Positions 1 through 10,000 of a stretch of 21,581 bases of DNA are shown here, one piece after another. Position numbers and translations under genes: made by a program. The DNA comes from a virus: IMG/VR virus record IMGVR_UViG_3300030101_001383, positions 1 to 21,581 of that record. One strand, given 5' to 3'. The first letter of the stretch is position 1; every line of letters begins with the position of its first letter. The notes under the pieces are model-generated. The model had not been told where the DNA came from and ran no database searches. It saw nothing but the letters and a program-made list of their open reading frames with translations.

Positions 1-1
1 T

Positions 2-55
2 CATGGAATCCTAAGACCTGAGTGTGCAGCTACAATCAAGTTATCTGCTTCTTAA
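2..55 (+). CDS. Major capsid protein, 3' end only (T7 gp10-like)
   Basis: Only the last 17 codons and the TAA stop are inside the window, because the gene starts upstream. The visible end reads HGILRPECAATIKLSAS. A G-(I/V)-L-R-P-E-x-A segment just before the C-terminus is typical of T7-like major capsid proteins; T7 gp10A ends in a similar way. The position directly before a terminator and tail tubular protein A is where the capsid gene lies in T7. The call rests on a very short segment plus context. Confidence 0.7.
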   Translation, partial: HGILRPECAATIKLSAS

Positions 56-62
56 TTTACAT

Positions 63-93
63 AAAGGGTACTCAGTAATGGGTACTCTTTTTC
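63..93 (+). terminator. Rho-independent terminator after the capsid gene
   Basis: A 9-bp stem pairs AAAGGGTAC (63-71) with GTACTCTTT (82-90), with one G-U wobble, a 10-nt loop and a run of T ending in TTTTTC. It lies 8 nt after the capsid stop. T7 places its T-phi terminator between genes 10 and 11, so both structure and position match. It is probably a partial terminator that lowers expression of the tail and core genes relative to capsid. Confidence 0.75.
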
Positions 94-112
94 TTACTAC
101 TTGGAGATTATT

Positions 113-184
113 ATGGCTTACGGAAAGATGAAGAAGAAAAAGAAAAAGATGAAAGGAAGAGACTCACTAAAAATTAAATACTAA
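113..184 (+). CDS. Tiny Lys-rich peptide (23 aa) between capsid and gp11
   Basis: The ORF encodes 23 residues, starting MAYGKMKKKKKKMKGR and ending in IKY. Ten of the 23 residues are Lys. A GGAG ribosome binding site (103-106) lies 6 nt before the ATG, better than at most genes here. Its TAA ends 2 nt before the gp11 start, which suggests translational coupling. Such a basic peptide could bind DNA or RNA or act as a small head-associated protein, but I do not recognise a characterised family. Its function is unknown. Confidence 0.6.
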   Translation: MAYGKMKKKKKKMKGRDSLKIKY

Positions 185-186
185 TC

Positions 187-795
187 ATGTCTGTAGCTGC
201 AACCACTGAACTGGAAAGCATCAACATTATGTTGGCTGCCATAGGAGAAGCTCCTATCAACAGTCTTACAGGTACACTTCCTGTTGATGCTCGTCTAGCA
301 CAGTCAACTCTTACTGAAGTGAACAAAGAAGTTCAATCAGAAGGTTGGTCTTTTAATACAGAAATAGATGTCACTCTTACAAGAGATGGATCTAATCATG
401 TAGCCCTTTCTTCCGATGTTTTAAGGGTTGATCCTAATATTCATCAACACACAACTATTGATGCAATACAACGTGGCCTTAAGCTATATGACAGGTTAAA
501 TAATAAGTTTGAATTTGATGAAGATCTTATCTGCACTGTGGTCTATTTCAGAACCTTTGATGAGATACCAGAACCTGCAAGAAGGTATATAACAATAAAA
601 GCTGCTCGTATCTTTGTTGATAGATTAGTCAGTGATGATGGCCTAAGAACATATACACAACAGGACGAGACAAGAGCTAGAGCTATACTGATGGAAACAG
701 ACTTAGCTAATGGAGATCATAATGTTCTTAGAGGAGATCCTTCATTAACAAGTGTCTTTGATACCTACTCACCTTCCAGAGCTTTAATTAGATAA
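187..795 (+). CDS. Tail tubular protein A (T7 gp11-like)
   Basis: This 202-aa protein matches the T7 gp11 family, which forms the gatekeeper ring of the tail between portal and nozzle (T7 gp11 is 196 aa). The N-terminus (residues 8-60) carries the family pattern: ES-I-N-MLAAIGEAPINSL, then an A-R-L-A-Q-S-TL--V--EVQSEGWSFNTE segment. A middle RYITIKAARIFVDR helix and a charged EDETRARA-like helix follow, as in other marine podoviral versions. It starts 2 nt after the small Lys-rich ORF and ends 2 nt before gp12, so it belongs to the late structural operon. Length and order are normal. Confidence 0.93.
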   Translation: MSVAATTELESINIMLAAIGEAPINSLTGTLPVDARLAQSTLTEVNKEVQSEGWSFNTEIDVTLTRDGSNHVALSSDVLRVDPNIHQHTTIDAIQRGLKLYDRLNNKFEFDEDLICTVVYFRTFDEIPEPARRYITIKAARIFVDRLVSDDGLRTYTQQDETRARAILMETDLANGDHNVLRGDPSLTSVFDTYSPSRALIR

Positions 796-797
796 CA

Positions 798-3473
798 ATG
801 GGTTTAATTTCCAAGTCTATACCTACTTTGTTAAGAGGTATATCACAAGCTTCAGATGCTACCAAACAACCTGATCATGCTGATATACAAGACAATGCTG
901 ATAGCAACCCTGTCCTTGGTCTTACAAAGAGGTCTGGTCTTGAATATGTAGCTAATATTTCTAATACAACACTAGGTAATGTTCATGTACAAACTATCAA
1001 TAGAGATGTAGATCAAAGATTTATTTCTGTATTCAGTAATGGCAATGTAAGAGTTTTTGAATTAGATGGAACGGAAAGAACAGTACAAAAACCTGATGGT
1101 ACAACATATCTAAATACAACAACTCCTAGAAGTGATATAAAAACTGTTACGGTTGCAGACTTCACCTTTGTTGTTAATAAGACTGTTACCACTGCAATGA
1201 ATAGCAGTGACTTATCACCTGGTAATATCACACAGGCAGTAATCTTTGTAAGTCAAGTATCAGATAAGACCACTTATTCAGTAACAGTTGATGGGGTGAC
1301 AGTCTCTGACAGTACATCTTCTGACTCTACTCTCAGCACTACACAGGTAGCTACAGATTTAAGAACAGGTCTTGCTGCTGGTTTAACAGGTTTTACTTTG
1401 CAACAAAATGGTCCTGTTGTTCATATAAAGAAAACAGATGGATCTAACTTTTCTATTGATGGTAATGACACACAGGGTAATCAGGATCTTGTGGTAGTAA
1501 AAGATAGTATCCAGAGGTTCTCTGATCTTCCAACTGTCTCTCCTCATGGTTATGTAGTAGAGGTAAAAGGAGATGATACTACAGACTTTGATAATTATTA
1601 CGTTAGATTTGTTGCTAATAACAGCACAGTAGATGGCACGTTGGAAGAAGGGCAGTGGGAGGAATGTGCTGAAAGTGGTATTGAATTTAAGTTTGATTAC
1701 GACACAATGCCACATATTCTTATAAGACAAAGTGATGGTGATTTTAGATTTGCAAGAGTTGATGGTGATACTTATACAGACTTAAATACTGCTGGAACTT
1801 ATAGCCAATCAGGTACAACAGTTACTGTAACCTCTGCTAATCATGGATTATCCAGTAGTGATTCAGTACAGTTTGATTTCACCTCTGGTAATGCTGTTGA
1901 TGGTACTTTTACTGTTACAGTTACAAATGCAAATACGTTTACGTTTACAGCAGCAGGTTCTCTTACTACAAGTGGTAATGTAGCTTTTGGTAAAGTTAAT
2001 AATTCTACCTTGCCTAAGTGGGGAGAAAAAACTGTAGGTGATCTTGTATCAAATCCAAACCCTTCTTTTATTGGTAAGAAGATCAATAATATATTTTTCT
2101 ATAGAAGCAGATTAGGAGTATTAGCTGACGATAACGTAATACTTACAACGGTATCTGAGTTCTTTCAGTTCTTTAGAGAGACAGTTTTAACTGTTGTTGA
2201 TAGTGATCCTATAGACGTAGCAGCTTCACATACAAAAGTATCTATCTTGAAGCATGCTGTACCGATGGCAGAACAGTTAATACTATTTTCTGATCAGACA
2301 CAGTTTGTTCTTACCTCCTCATCTGTTCTTACTCTTACCCCTAAGACAGCAACAGTTGTTGTTGCAACAGAATTTGAGAGTAGCGATGCTGCTTCCCCTG
2401 TAAGTTCTGGTAATAGTATTTATTATTTAACGAATAAAGGTGAGTTTGCTGGTGTCAGAGAATATGTAACACAGGAAGATTTAACAATAAGAGATGCAGC
2501 TAATATTACTGTTCATGTTCCTAGATTAATACCAGTAAATATATTTAAGCTAGCAGTCTCAACCAGTGAAGATGTTCTTGTTCTATTAGGTACTGATAAT
2601 CCAAATAAGTTATATATCAACAGATGGTTATTTGGTAATCAATCACAGAAGATTCTTAACTCATGGTCTACTTATACGATAGATAGTAATAGAACCATAC
2701 TGAATGTAGATTTTATTGGTACTGATTTATTTGTAGTCGTACAAGAAGCTAATGGTACAAGCATAGAGAAGATACCATTTGAAGCGGATTCTAAAGAAGC
2801 TAATGCTACATTTAAGTTCTGCTTAGATCATAAGGTTACAGAAGCTTCTACTGGTGTTTCAGTCGCTTATAACTCTTCTACTGATGTGACTACCTTTACT
2901 GTTCCTTATAGATTAAGAGCAAGTATGAATGTGGTTGGTAGATACTTAGCTAGTGGAGAGACAAGCACTTTTGTTGATACTCAGGGTAATACTAAAACAC
3001 TAAAACCAGGACAGCTTGTAGCTACAACAAACTCTACTAATGGTTCAACAGCTACGATTACTGCTAATGGTGATTATCGCAATAGTAAATTTATTATTGG
3101 TGAACCATACGAAATGCACTATAGATTTAGTCAGAGAAGACTAATGCAATCAGCACAAGGTAGAGATGAGATACTAAGTGGCAGATTGCAACTACATCAT
3201 TTCTACATTAAGTTTGAAGATACTGGATTCTTTAAAGTTGAGGTCACACCAGAGAACAGAGATACATCTACCCATAAATTCACTGGTCGTTTTCTTGGTT
3301 CTACTTCCTCTACCTTGGGAGATATTAATTTAGAGTCAGGTACATTTAAAGTGCCAATAATGAGCAGAGCAGATAGAGTGGATATAGATGTAAAGAATGA
3401 CACATTCTTACCAACACAACTAGCCAGTGCTGAATATGAAGCTATGTTTCATATGAGGTCAAGACGTATTTAA
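798..3473 (+). CDS. Tail tubular protein B, nozzle (T7 gp12-like)
   Basis: The 891-aa product corresponds to T7 gp12 (794 aa), the hexameric nozzle at the tail tip through which DNA leaves. The N-terminus MGLISKSIPTLLRGISQASD and the following N-A-D--P-LGLTKRSGLEYV stretch are hallmarks of the family. Residues about 330-398 (around nt 1790-1990) form an extra Thr/Val-rich beta module with NHGLSS, a repeated FTVTVT-like strand and an A-G-S-L-T-T-S-G-N end. It looks like an inserted Ig- or adhesin-like domain and accounts for part of the additional length. The C-terminal 200 residues return to the conserved nozzle pattern (Y-M-H-Y-R-FSQRRLMQS). The stop overlaps the next start as TAATG. Confidence 0.93.
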   Translation: MGLISKSIPTLLRGISQASDATKQPDHADIQDNADSNPVLGLTKRSGLEYVANISNTTLGNVHVQTINRDVDQRFISVFSNGNVRVFELDGTERTVQKPDGTTYLNTTTPRSDIKTVTVADFTFVVNKTVTTAMNSSDLSPGNITQAVIFVSQVSDKTTYSVTVDGVTVSDSTSSDSTLSTTQVATDLRTGLAAGLTGFTLQQNGPVVHIKKTDGSNFSIDGNDTQGNQDLVVVKDSIQRFSDLPTVSPHGYVVEVKGDDTTDFDNYYVRFVANNSTVDGTLEEGQWEECAESGIEFKFDYDTMPHILIRQSDGDFRFARVDGDTYTDLNTAGTYSQSGTTVTVTSANHGLSSSDSVQFDFTSGNAVDGTFTVTVTNANTFTFTAAGSLTTSGNVAFGKVNNSTLPKWGEKTVGDLVSNPNPSFIGKKINNIFFYRSRLGVLADDNVILTTVSEFFQFFRETVLTVVDSDPIDVAASHTKVSILKHAVPMAEQLILFSDQTQFVLTSSSVLTLTPKTATVVVATEFESSDAASPVSSGNSIYYLTNKGEFAGVREYVTQEDLTIRDAANITVHVPRLIPVNIFKLAVSTSEDVLVLLGTDNPNKLYINRWLFGNQSQKILNSWSTYTIDSNRTILNVDFIGTDLFVVVQEANGTSIEKIPFEADSKEANATFKFCLDHKVTEASTGVSVAYNSSTDVTTFTVPYRLRASMNVVGRYLASGETSTFVDTQGNTKTLKPGQLVATTNSTNGSTATITANGDYRNSKFIIGEPYEMHYRFSQRRLMQSAQGRDEILSGRLQLHHFYIKFEDTGFFKVEVTPENRDTSTHKFTGRFLGSTSSTLGDINLESGTFKVPIMSRADRVDIDVKNDTFLPTQLASAEYEAMFHMRSRRI

Positions 3474-3925
3474 TGGGTTATTTAAGAAAAGCAAATTTAA
3501 AAGATCTTAATCATGTATGTGAAAACATGAGAGAAATGGATCGGTTGGAAGCTGTATATCAAACAGGACAAGAACCAGCCGATGCTTTACGTCTAACGTA
3601 TTTAGCAGGTGAACAGGTCTTAACAATAGCTGGTGATAATGATCAACCTATGGGGTTATGTGGTGTTATTAGTGATGGTTGTATATGGATGATATGTACT
3701 GATGAATTATTTACTAATAAAAAATATAAAATACAACTTATAAGAAAAGGTCGAGAATGGGTTGACAACCTGTTGAAATCTTACAAAGTCTTATATAATT
3801 TTGTATATGCAGAGAATCATTCTGCAATTAAATGGTTAAAAGCATTGGGATTTACTTTTGTGAATTATTATGAAAAGTATGGGGATCAAGAAAAACCATT
3901 CTACGAATTTCTGAGGATTGCTTAA
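3473..3925 (+). CDS. Internal virion protein A-like, GNAT-fold relative (T7 gp13)
   Basis: The 150-aa product resembles T7 gp13 (138 aa), a virion-assembly protein that sits before gp14 in T7. The best match is the C-terminal half: LYNFVYAENHSAIKWLKALGF, then F-NYYEKYGD, compared with T7 LWNYVWVGNTSHIRFLKTIGA. The pattern N-x-x-A-I-x-x-L-x-x-L-G-F is also that of GNAT acyltransferases, so the fold is acetyltransferase-like; whether it has activity cannot be told. It overlaps gp12 by one base (TAATG) and abuts gp14 with no gap. Confidence 0.82.
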   Translation: MGYLRKANLKDLNHVCENMREMDRLEAVYQTGQEPADALRLTYLAGEQVLTIAGDNDQPMGLCGVISDGCIWMICTDELFTNKKYKIQLIRKGREWVDNLLKSYKVLYNFVYAENHSAIKWLKALGFTFVNYYEKYGDQEKPFYEFLRIA

Positions 3926-4447
3926 ATGTGTTCACCTCTTGTAGCTGTTAGTGCAGGTTTAAGTTTATTTAGTGGTCTAGCTTTAAGATCAGCTAAACAA
4001 GAGCAAGCTAGGCAAACATATCAAAATGCAGTTACAGCAAGCCAATCAGTAGATGAATCTTTTGCCAATCAACAATCAACTTTAGGTAGCAGGTTAAAAG
4101 AAGAACAGGCTTCAGCCGCACAGAAAAGATTAGCAAAATCTATAAAGGGTTTGGAAGCCAAAGGAGCTTTAAAAACAAGACCAGGAATTGCTGGTAATTT
4201 AGTAGCCTTACTTGATAACAATATTGATAGACAAACAGCTAATTCAAGAGAATCAATTAATCAATCTCTTGAATCATTCACTAGACAATACAGAAGAAAT
4301 GTACAAGGTTTAGAAATACAAAGAGATAGCAAACGAAATAGATTACAAGATAGTGTTACTCAAGCTTATAATCAGATACCAAGCTTAAGTTCTATTATTC
4401 TTGGTACAGCCACCCAGGGACTGTCTCAATACGCATCTTTAGCATGA
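3926..4447 (+). CDS. Internal virion protein B (T7 gp14-like)
   Basis: This 173-aa protein follows gp13 and precedes a gp15-like gene, as T7 gp14 (196 aa) does. In T7, gp14 is ejected at infection and forms the outer-membrane part of the trans-envelope channel. The N-terminus (CSPLVAVSAGLSLFSGLAL) is a short hydrophobic Gly/Ser-rich segment. A long polar Gln/Ser/Arg-rich helical region follows (residues 22-150), then a hydrophobic tail (IPSLSSIILGTATQGL). This is the usual layout for cyanopodoviral gp14. Its TGA overlaps the next ATG (ATGA at 4444), so translation is probably coupled. Confidence 0.85.
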   Translation: MCSPLVAVSAGLSLFSGLALRSAKQEQARQTYQNAVTASQSVDESFANQQSTLGSRLKEEQASAAQKRLAKSIKGLEAKGALKTRPGIAGNLVALLDNNIDRQTANSRESINQSLESFTRQYRRNVQGLEIQRDSKRNRLQDSVTQAYNQIPSLSSIILGTATQGLSQYASLA

Positions 4448-7047
4448 CTAACAGTTATCAAAGCACCGCCTTTCAACCCTTTGCAGATCCTAGTCCTTTT
4501 GCAAATGAAAAATACACTCCAAGAGTACAGCCTAAAAGTGGTATTGAATCTTTAGCTGAAACACTTGTTGCTATAAATCCTAATATTCAAAAGTTTATTG
4601 GTGAAAGAATAGAAGATCAAAAAGAAAAAGACAAAAGGAAAGCAACAAAAGATAGGATTCAATTTGAACTTGATAAAGGTTCCGTAGCTAAAGCTTCTAA
4701 TAAAATTAGAAAAACAGAAGGTAATGATACTGCAAGAAAAGTTATTGGTGGCAGTAGGGCTTATAGAAAACAATATGAAAAGGTTGGAGTACAACTAGAA
4801 GCTTTAAAACTTGGCAATAGATTAGAAAATGATTTTGATACTTTTAAAGTTGATACAGGAAAAGTAGATTCAAATGGTCAACCGATTACCAAATTTTTAA
4901 GAGAATTTGAAAGCAATTCACCAGAAGTTTTAAATTGGAGAAGTGACAAGTTAAATAGTGCAATTCAAGCCTTAGAAGATAGAGGTGTTGATCCTGACGC
5001 TATAGATGAATTTTTTATTCCAACCATACAAAAACAACTATTTGAAATTGATGATTACGCTACAGAGCAGAATCAAGAATTTAAATACTCCCAACTACAA
5101 AGTGAAATACCTTCTTTAATGGACGAAGTCTCACAGCTTGTTGGTAAAGGTAAAGATGAACAAGCAGGTATTGTATTAACTGAATTTTTAAACAACCTTT
5201 ATAATGCAGGTATAACTGGTGATGATGCTAATAAAACATACACAATGATAGTCAAAGCTGCTTTTGATAAATCTCGATTACTTGTAGACCCAAACGATGA
5301 TTTAAAATTAGCAATAGCAGATACTTTTGCCGATCGTATATTAAAAGCTGTTCCTTACGGTAATAGCGATTTAAGAAGCCATTCAAGTTACTTAGATGAA
5401 GCAGCAGATTTTCACGAAAAATACGACAAAATACTTTTAGCTAAATTACAAAATCCAGAAAAAATTAATAATGCAAAAAACAAAGCCAAAGTAAAACAAG
5501 GATGGCAATCAATTAATAATATGAAACGTGGAGAAAATGAAACAATAGAGGATTTTAATTTGAAAAGAAAAAATAAATATAACGAGATTTTAAACAACCC
5601 AGAATTTAGTTCTAAGGAAGTACAGGATTATGCTCAGTCTTTAGGAGAATCAGATAATACAGAACTTATAAATATAGAAATACCAGCACTGAAGAACAAA
5701 ATAAGAAAAGGTGCTTTTGATGGTTTTGATGACATTTTAGAACAAGAAATAGCAATACTGGAAAATAATCATGCAACTATGGATGATGAAGCTATAGAGG
5801 CTTTTGAAAAATTAAAAACCTTTGCAGCAACCTCAAAAGGTTTAGCAGAAGATATTGATAAAAGTCTAAGAAATATCATGACTGAAATTGATAGAAATTT
5901 AGGAACAAAAGATGGATTTTTAACAGGAGGTGCGCCAAAAGATTTTGCAAAATCAACAAGAATTAGATTTGAGATGCAAACACAACTAACCGAGTACTAT
6001 CAGGATTTTATAGAAAAAAAAGGAAGAAGACCTAATAGTTTGGAAAGACAAAATATTGAAAGACAATACTTTTTGCAAATGGCAGCTAGAGAAAACATTG
6101 GCGATATTACTCAAGACTTCGCTGACAAGATGTTTAAACCTGCTGTATTAGATGAAGAAGGTAATATTAAGAGTGGTTATTTAAATCCATTTTTAAAAGA
6201 AGAAAATCTAACGCCTCCAGATAACACTGGTGGTGGAGAATTAACAGGTGGTACAGGCAGTGATGCTGGTCAATATATGGAACCAGGTATGTTTGATAAC
6301 TCTGGACGCAGAGGAGCAGGTCCTGGTGGTGGAATGAATCTTAATACAGAAACAAATAGAACTTATACTGTTAAATCAGGAGATACCCTCGAAACTATTG
6401 CAAATCAATTTGGTGTTGAACTTGATGACCTCGTAACAGTTAATAAAATAAAAGATCGTAATTTTATTAGAGAAGGTCAACCATTAACCATACCTGAACC
6501 ACGACCTAAATTTATAGATAAATATAGAGATAAACCAGTACCTGACTTTGGTGGATTAGGAAAGCTAATTATTAGTGGTGAGTCTGCAGGTCATGGTATT
6601 TACAATGCCTTTAATCGTGGTGGTACAGATACAGCAGGCAAGATGGATATAACCAGTAAAACAATCGCTGAAATGAAAAAGATGCAAGCTGATGGTACTG
6701 TTTCTGCTGTAGGTGCTTATCAATTTACTGAAGGTGTTTTAGAAGAAGCTAGACAAGTAGCAGGTATTGCTGAGGATGCAATAATGACACCTGCTGTACA
6801 AGATAGATTATTCTGGGCAATGCTGACTGGTGGTAAAAAACGTCCAGATCTAACAGCTTATTTACTAGGAGAAAGTGATGATTTGGATGCAGCACATGAA
6901 GACTTGGCTCTTGAATTTGCTGTAATACAAGGTCCAGATGGAAAAGGAAGGTATGATAAAGACAAGTCTGGAAACCTTGCCAGAATAAAACCAGATTTAG
7001 TCAGGAAAGCCTTGATTAAAGCTCGTGAAGAAATCTCTAAATTATAA
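4444..7047 (+). CDS. Internal core protein (gp15-like) with LysM and C-terminal lysozyme-like domain
   Basis: The 867-aa product occupies the gp15 slot (T7 gp15 is 747 aa), an ejected core protein forming the periplasmic channel. Residues 1 to about 590 are highly charged and helical (E/K/D/N-rich), like gp15. A Gly-rich linker (about 590-638) leads to a LysM peptidoglycan-binding domain at about 640-684 (TYTVKSGDTLETIANQFGVE, ending GQPLTIPEP). A lysozyme- or transglycosylase-like domain follows from about 701: G-K-L-I-I-S-G-E-S-A-G-H with Glu713 as candidate catalytic acid, and later AVGAYQFT (755-762). In T7 the transglycosylase is at the N-terminus of gp16, so the wall-degrading activity seems to sit in the neighbouring protein here. 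The 2-nt gap to gp16 fits one operon. Confidence 0.85.
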   Translation: MTNSYQSTAFQPFADPSPFANEKYTPRVQPKSGIESLAETLVAINPNIQKFIGERIEDQKEKDKRKATKDRIQFELDKGSVAKASNKIRKTEGNDTARKVIGGSRAYRKQYEKVGVQLEALKLGNRLENDFDTFKVDTGKVDSNGQPITKFLREFESNSPEVLNWRSDKLNSAIQALEDRGVDPDAIDEFFIPTIQKQLFEIDDYATEQNQEFKYSQLQSEIPSLMDEVSQLVGKGKDEQAGIVLTEFLNNLYNAGITGDDANKTYTMIVKAAFDKSRLLVDPNDDLKLAIADTFADRILKAVPYGNSDLRSHSSYLDEAADFHEKYDKILLAKLQNPEKINNAKNKAKVKQGWQSINNMKRGENETIEDFNLKRKNKYNEILNNPEFSSKEVQDYAQSLGESDNTELINIEIPALKNKIRKGAFDGFDDILEQEIAILENNHATMDDEAIEAFEKLKTFAATSKGLAEDIDKSLRNIMTEIDRNLGTKDGFLTGGAPKDFAKSTRIRFEMQTQLTEYYQDFIEKKGRRPNSLERQNIERQYFLQMAARENIGDITQDFADKMFKPAVLDEEGNIKSGYLNPFLKEENLTPPDNTGGGELTGGTGSDAGQYMEPGMFDNSGRRGAGPGGGMNLNTETNRTYTVKSGDTLETIANQFGVELDDLVTVNKIKDRNFIREGQPLTIPEPRPKFIDKYRDKPVPDFGGLGKLIISGESAGHGIYNAFNRGGTDTAGKMDITSKTIAEMKKMQADGTVSAVGAYQFTEGVLEEARQVAGIAEDAIMTPAVQDRLFWAMLTGGKKRPDLTAYLLGESDDLDAAHEDLALEFAVIQGPDGKGRYDKDKSGNLARIKPDLVRKALIKAREEISKL

Positions 7048-7049
7048 AG

Positions 7050-10000
7050 ATGACAGATTCTAATCTTTCCCCAGAAAACGAAAAACTTAAAAATACTGGT
7101 ATAAGAGATATACCAAGAGTTTTAAGAGAGAAGTTATTTGAACAGTCTGGTGCTGTAATGTTTCCAGAACAAATTACACCAGATGTTGTAAAGAAATCAC
7201 AGAAATCACAAGAACAGTTATTTGAAGCCAAAACAGAAGAAGACCAAAGGTTCTTTAGAGCAATGGGTGCTGGTCTTTTAGATATACCAAATGAAATAAA
7301 AAATATTAGTGATTGGGCTATGGGTAATCCATACGACCCTGATCAACTTATAAATTTAAAAGCTGCTGGTGTGGAAAAAGATGGTGATAAAGATGATGCT
7401 TTTTATAATTTAATAAAATTTTCTACTGGTTTTTTATTACCTTACGGAGGGTTTACAAAAGGACTTACAAAAGCAGGTAAAGCAGTACAAGGTATAAAAG
7501 GTATAAAAGCAATTAAGAATGTTAAGTATGCAGATAAAGTAGCTACTGGTGCAAAGTGGTTTACAGCAGGTGCAGCAGCAGACTTTGTTGGTATTGATGC
7601 TTATGATGAAAACTTATTTAATTTTATGATGGGTGTTGAAAATCCCATAATTAATAACGGATTTGTAAAACCTTTCTTTGAATATTTAGCAGCACCAGAA
7701 AGACCAAGTGAGGGTGATCCTTCTAACTTTGGTGAAGCAAAATTAAAGCAGTTATATTCTGGTGCAGTCTTTGGTGAGTTGATTGGTGGAGGCTTTGTTG
7801 TCGGTTCAAAATTAGCACCTAAGGCAGGTAGAGCTTTAGCCGAAGGAGCAGAACAGGCAGTAGATGCTGTTACTGGTGGGCCTAAAATTTTAAACCAAAA
7901 CCAAATGCGTGATCGAACTATCAAGTTATTTAAAGATATAAAAAAAGATCCAACCAGAAGAAATTATTTTCTTAGCCAAAAGAAAAGAATAGATAATGCA
8001 AATCTAGTTGGTAGTGAAGAATTTTCTGATGAGTTTAAAGAAGTATTAGATAATGTTCCTGATCTAAATGAAACTGTTGGTAGTGCTGGTGGTACAAAGC
8101 CACCTAGGAAACCCCCTGCTGGTAGTGGAGCAGGTGCTGACATACCTGATGATGGATTACCTTTACTAAAATCAAAACCAAATCCTAACGTTTGGGGTGT
8201 TGAGGGAGATCCAGATGTTTTAAAGATTACAAGTGATATGTGGGAAGCTACAGGTAAAGCTCTCAATAGAGTTACCATACCTGATGACTTCTCTGTAGAA
8301 GCTGCTTCTGCAATGGGTTATGACTATCTTCTACCTGCTGTAACAAAACTTGCTAAGTTAATAAGTCCTAACGCTCCTGAAAAACACATGAGGGTTTTAT
8401 ACCTTGGAGCAATAAAAGAGAACAAACGATTAGCTACAGAGATAAGTAAATCAATGACTTCTATAGAAGAAGCCTTTCTTCTTGGTCAAAAAGTACCTGA
8501 TGAATTACTTACTAAATGGTCTGGTGATGTAATTGATCTCATACGTCTTACAGGTCCAGCAAAAACAATAAGTTCTGAAACAGCAGGTACTGTAAGAATA
8601 AATCAACTTATAGATGCAGAACCTAAAAACTTAGCTAAAACTTCAGTCGATGAAGAGGTAGGTACAAGACCTTTTGGTGCGCCTGGTGGTCAAACAATGG
8701 CTGACAGAGTAAAACAAGAAAAGTTTAGACCTACAACAAAACAGTTAGTAGAAAAAGCAAAAAAAGAAATTACTGAAAAGAAAGCTGTACCAACAAAAGA
8801 AGAATTAATTGAAGGTCTTAAAGGTTATATAGAAGGTAATGATGTTGATGGTTTATTAGGTATTACAAGAAAAGTTCTTGCTATGCAAGGTGATGGTAAG
8901 AGATTAAGTAAGCTTGTTGATGGAATGACTTTAAAGGATCGAGCAGGTAGAGGTCTTCGTATTACTAATGAGTTGTTTATCAACAGTCTTCTTACTGCAC
9001 CAGAAACACATGTTGTAAATATAGTTGGTTCATTGATGAATGTTGCTCTTGGTCCATTAGATCTTGCGGCAGGTGCACCCATAATGGAAACTGAAATGAA
9101 AGCTAGAGCAGTAAGGGAATTAGTAAAAATATTAAATTCCACTGGTGAAAATCTTAAGGCAGCAGGCAAGGCTTTATGGCTTGATAAAAACATTCTTGAT
9201 GAAAGAAGAATGTTTGGACAGGATCAGTACGAAAGATATGCACTTCGTATGGCAGGTGATAATTATTTTGCAAAAACAGTAAATTTATTTGGTCATGGTT
9301 TTAGAATACCTGGTCGTTTTATGATGGCTGGTGATGAATTTGTAAAACAAGCTGCTTTTCGTTCTCACCTATGGGGTGAATTTTCTGAGCAGGCAACTAA
9401 AAGAGGACTGAAAGGAAAAAGTTGGGGTATCTATGTAAGAAGTAATTTCGATGAGGTTATAGATATAGTCAACAAACAAAGCATTAGAGAAGGAACAGAT
9501 GAGTATATTCTTGATGCTTATACAAGAGCATTAGATTACGCAGCAGATAGAACCTTTACAGAAGAATTAGGGAAAGGTTTTTTTATGAATGGAATGGGAT
9601 CTAAAAGAACTAAAGAAATAGCAAATATTTTAAAATCTTCTCCACTTAAACCAATAGTTCCATTTGTCACAACACCAATAAATATAGGTAAACACGTTTT
9701 ACGAAGAACTCCTATGACAGGAATGATACCTGGTAACCCTTTTCCTATTCAGCTTCCAGGTTTGTCACCAAAATTTAACATGTCTTTTGGAAGAATACTC
9801 AAGGAACATAATGACAGACTGATGAGTGATGATCTTGCCACTGCTTACAGGGCTAATGGAGAAGCTACTGTCGGTGGTGCTATATGGGCTTACTTTATAA
9901 CTTTGGCTGCTGCTAGACATGATCCAGAAGCCGAATTAGCTCTTATCGGTGGTGGTCATCATAATAGATGGTTAAGGGAAGGGGAAAAAAGAACAGATGA

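Noticed and set aside
1383-1730. Antisense ORF within gp12 (115 aa)
   Set aside because: It lies wholly inside a well-supported gene, has a Phe/Ile/Tyr-rich composition typical of the complement of AT-rich coding sequence, and shows no start signal or motif. Similar antisense ORFs in gp15, gp16 and the fibre were dropped for the same reason.
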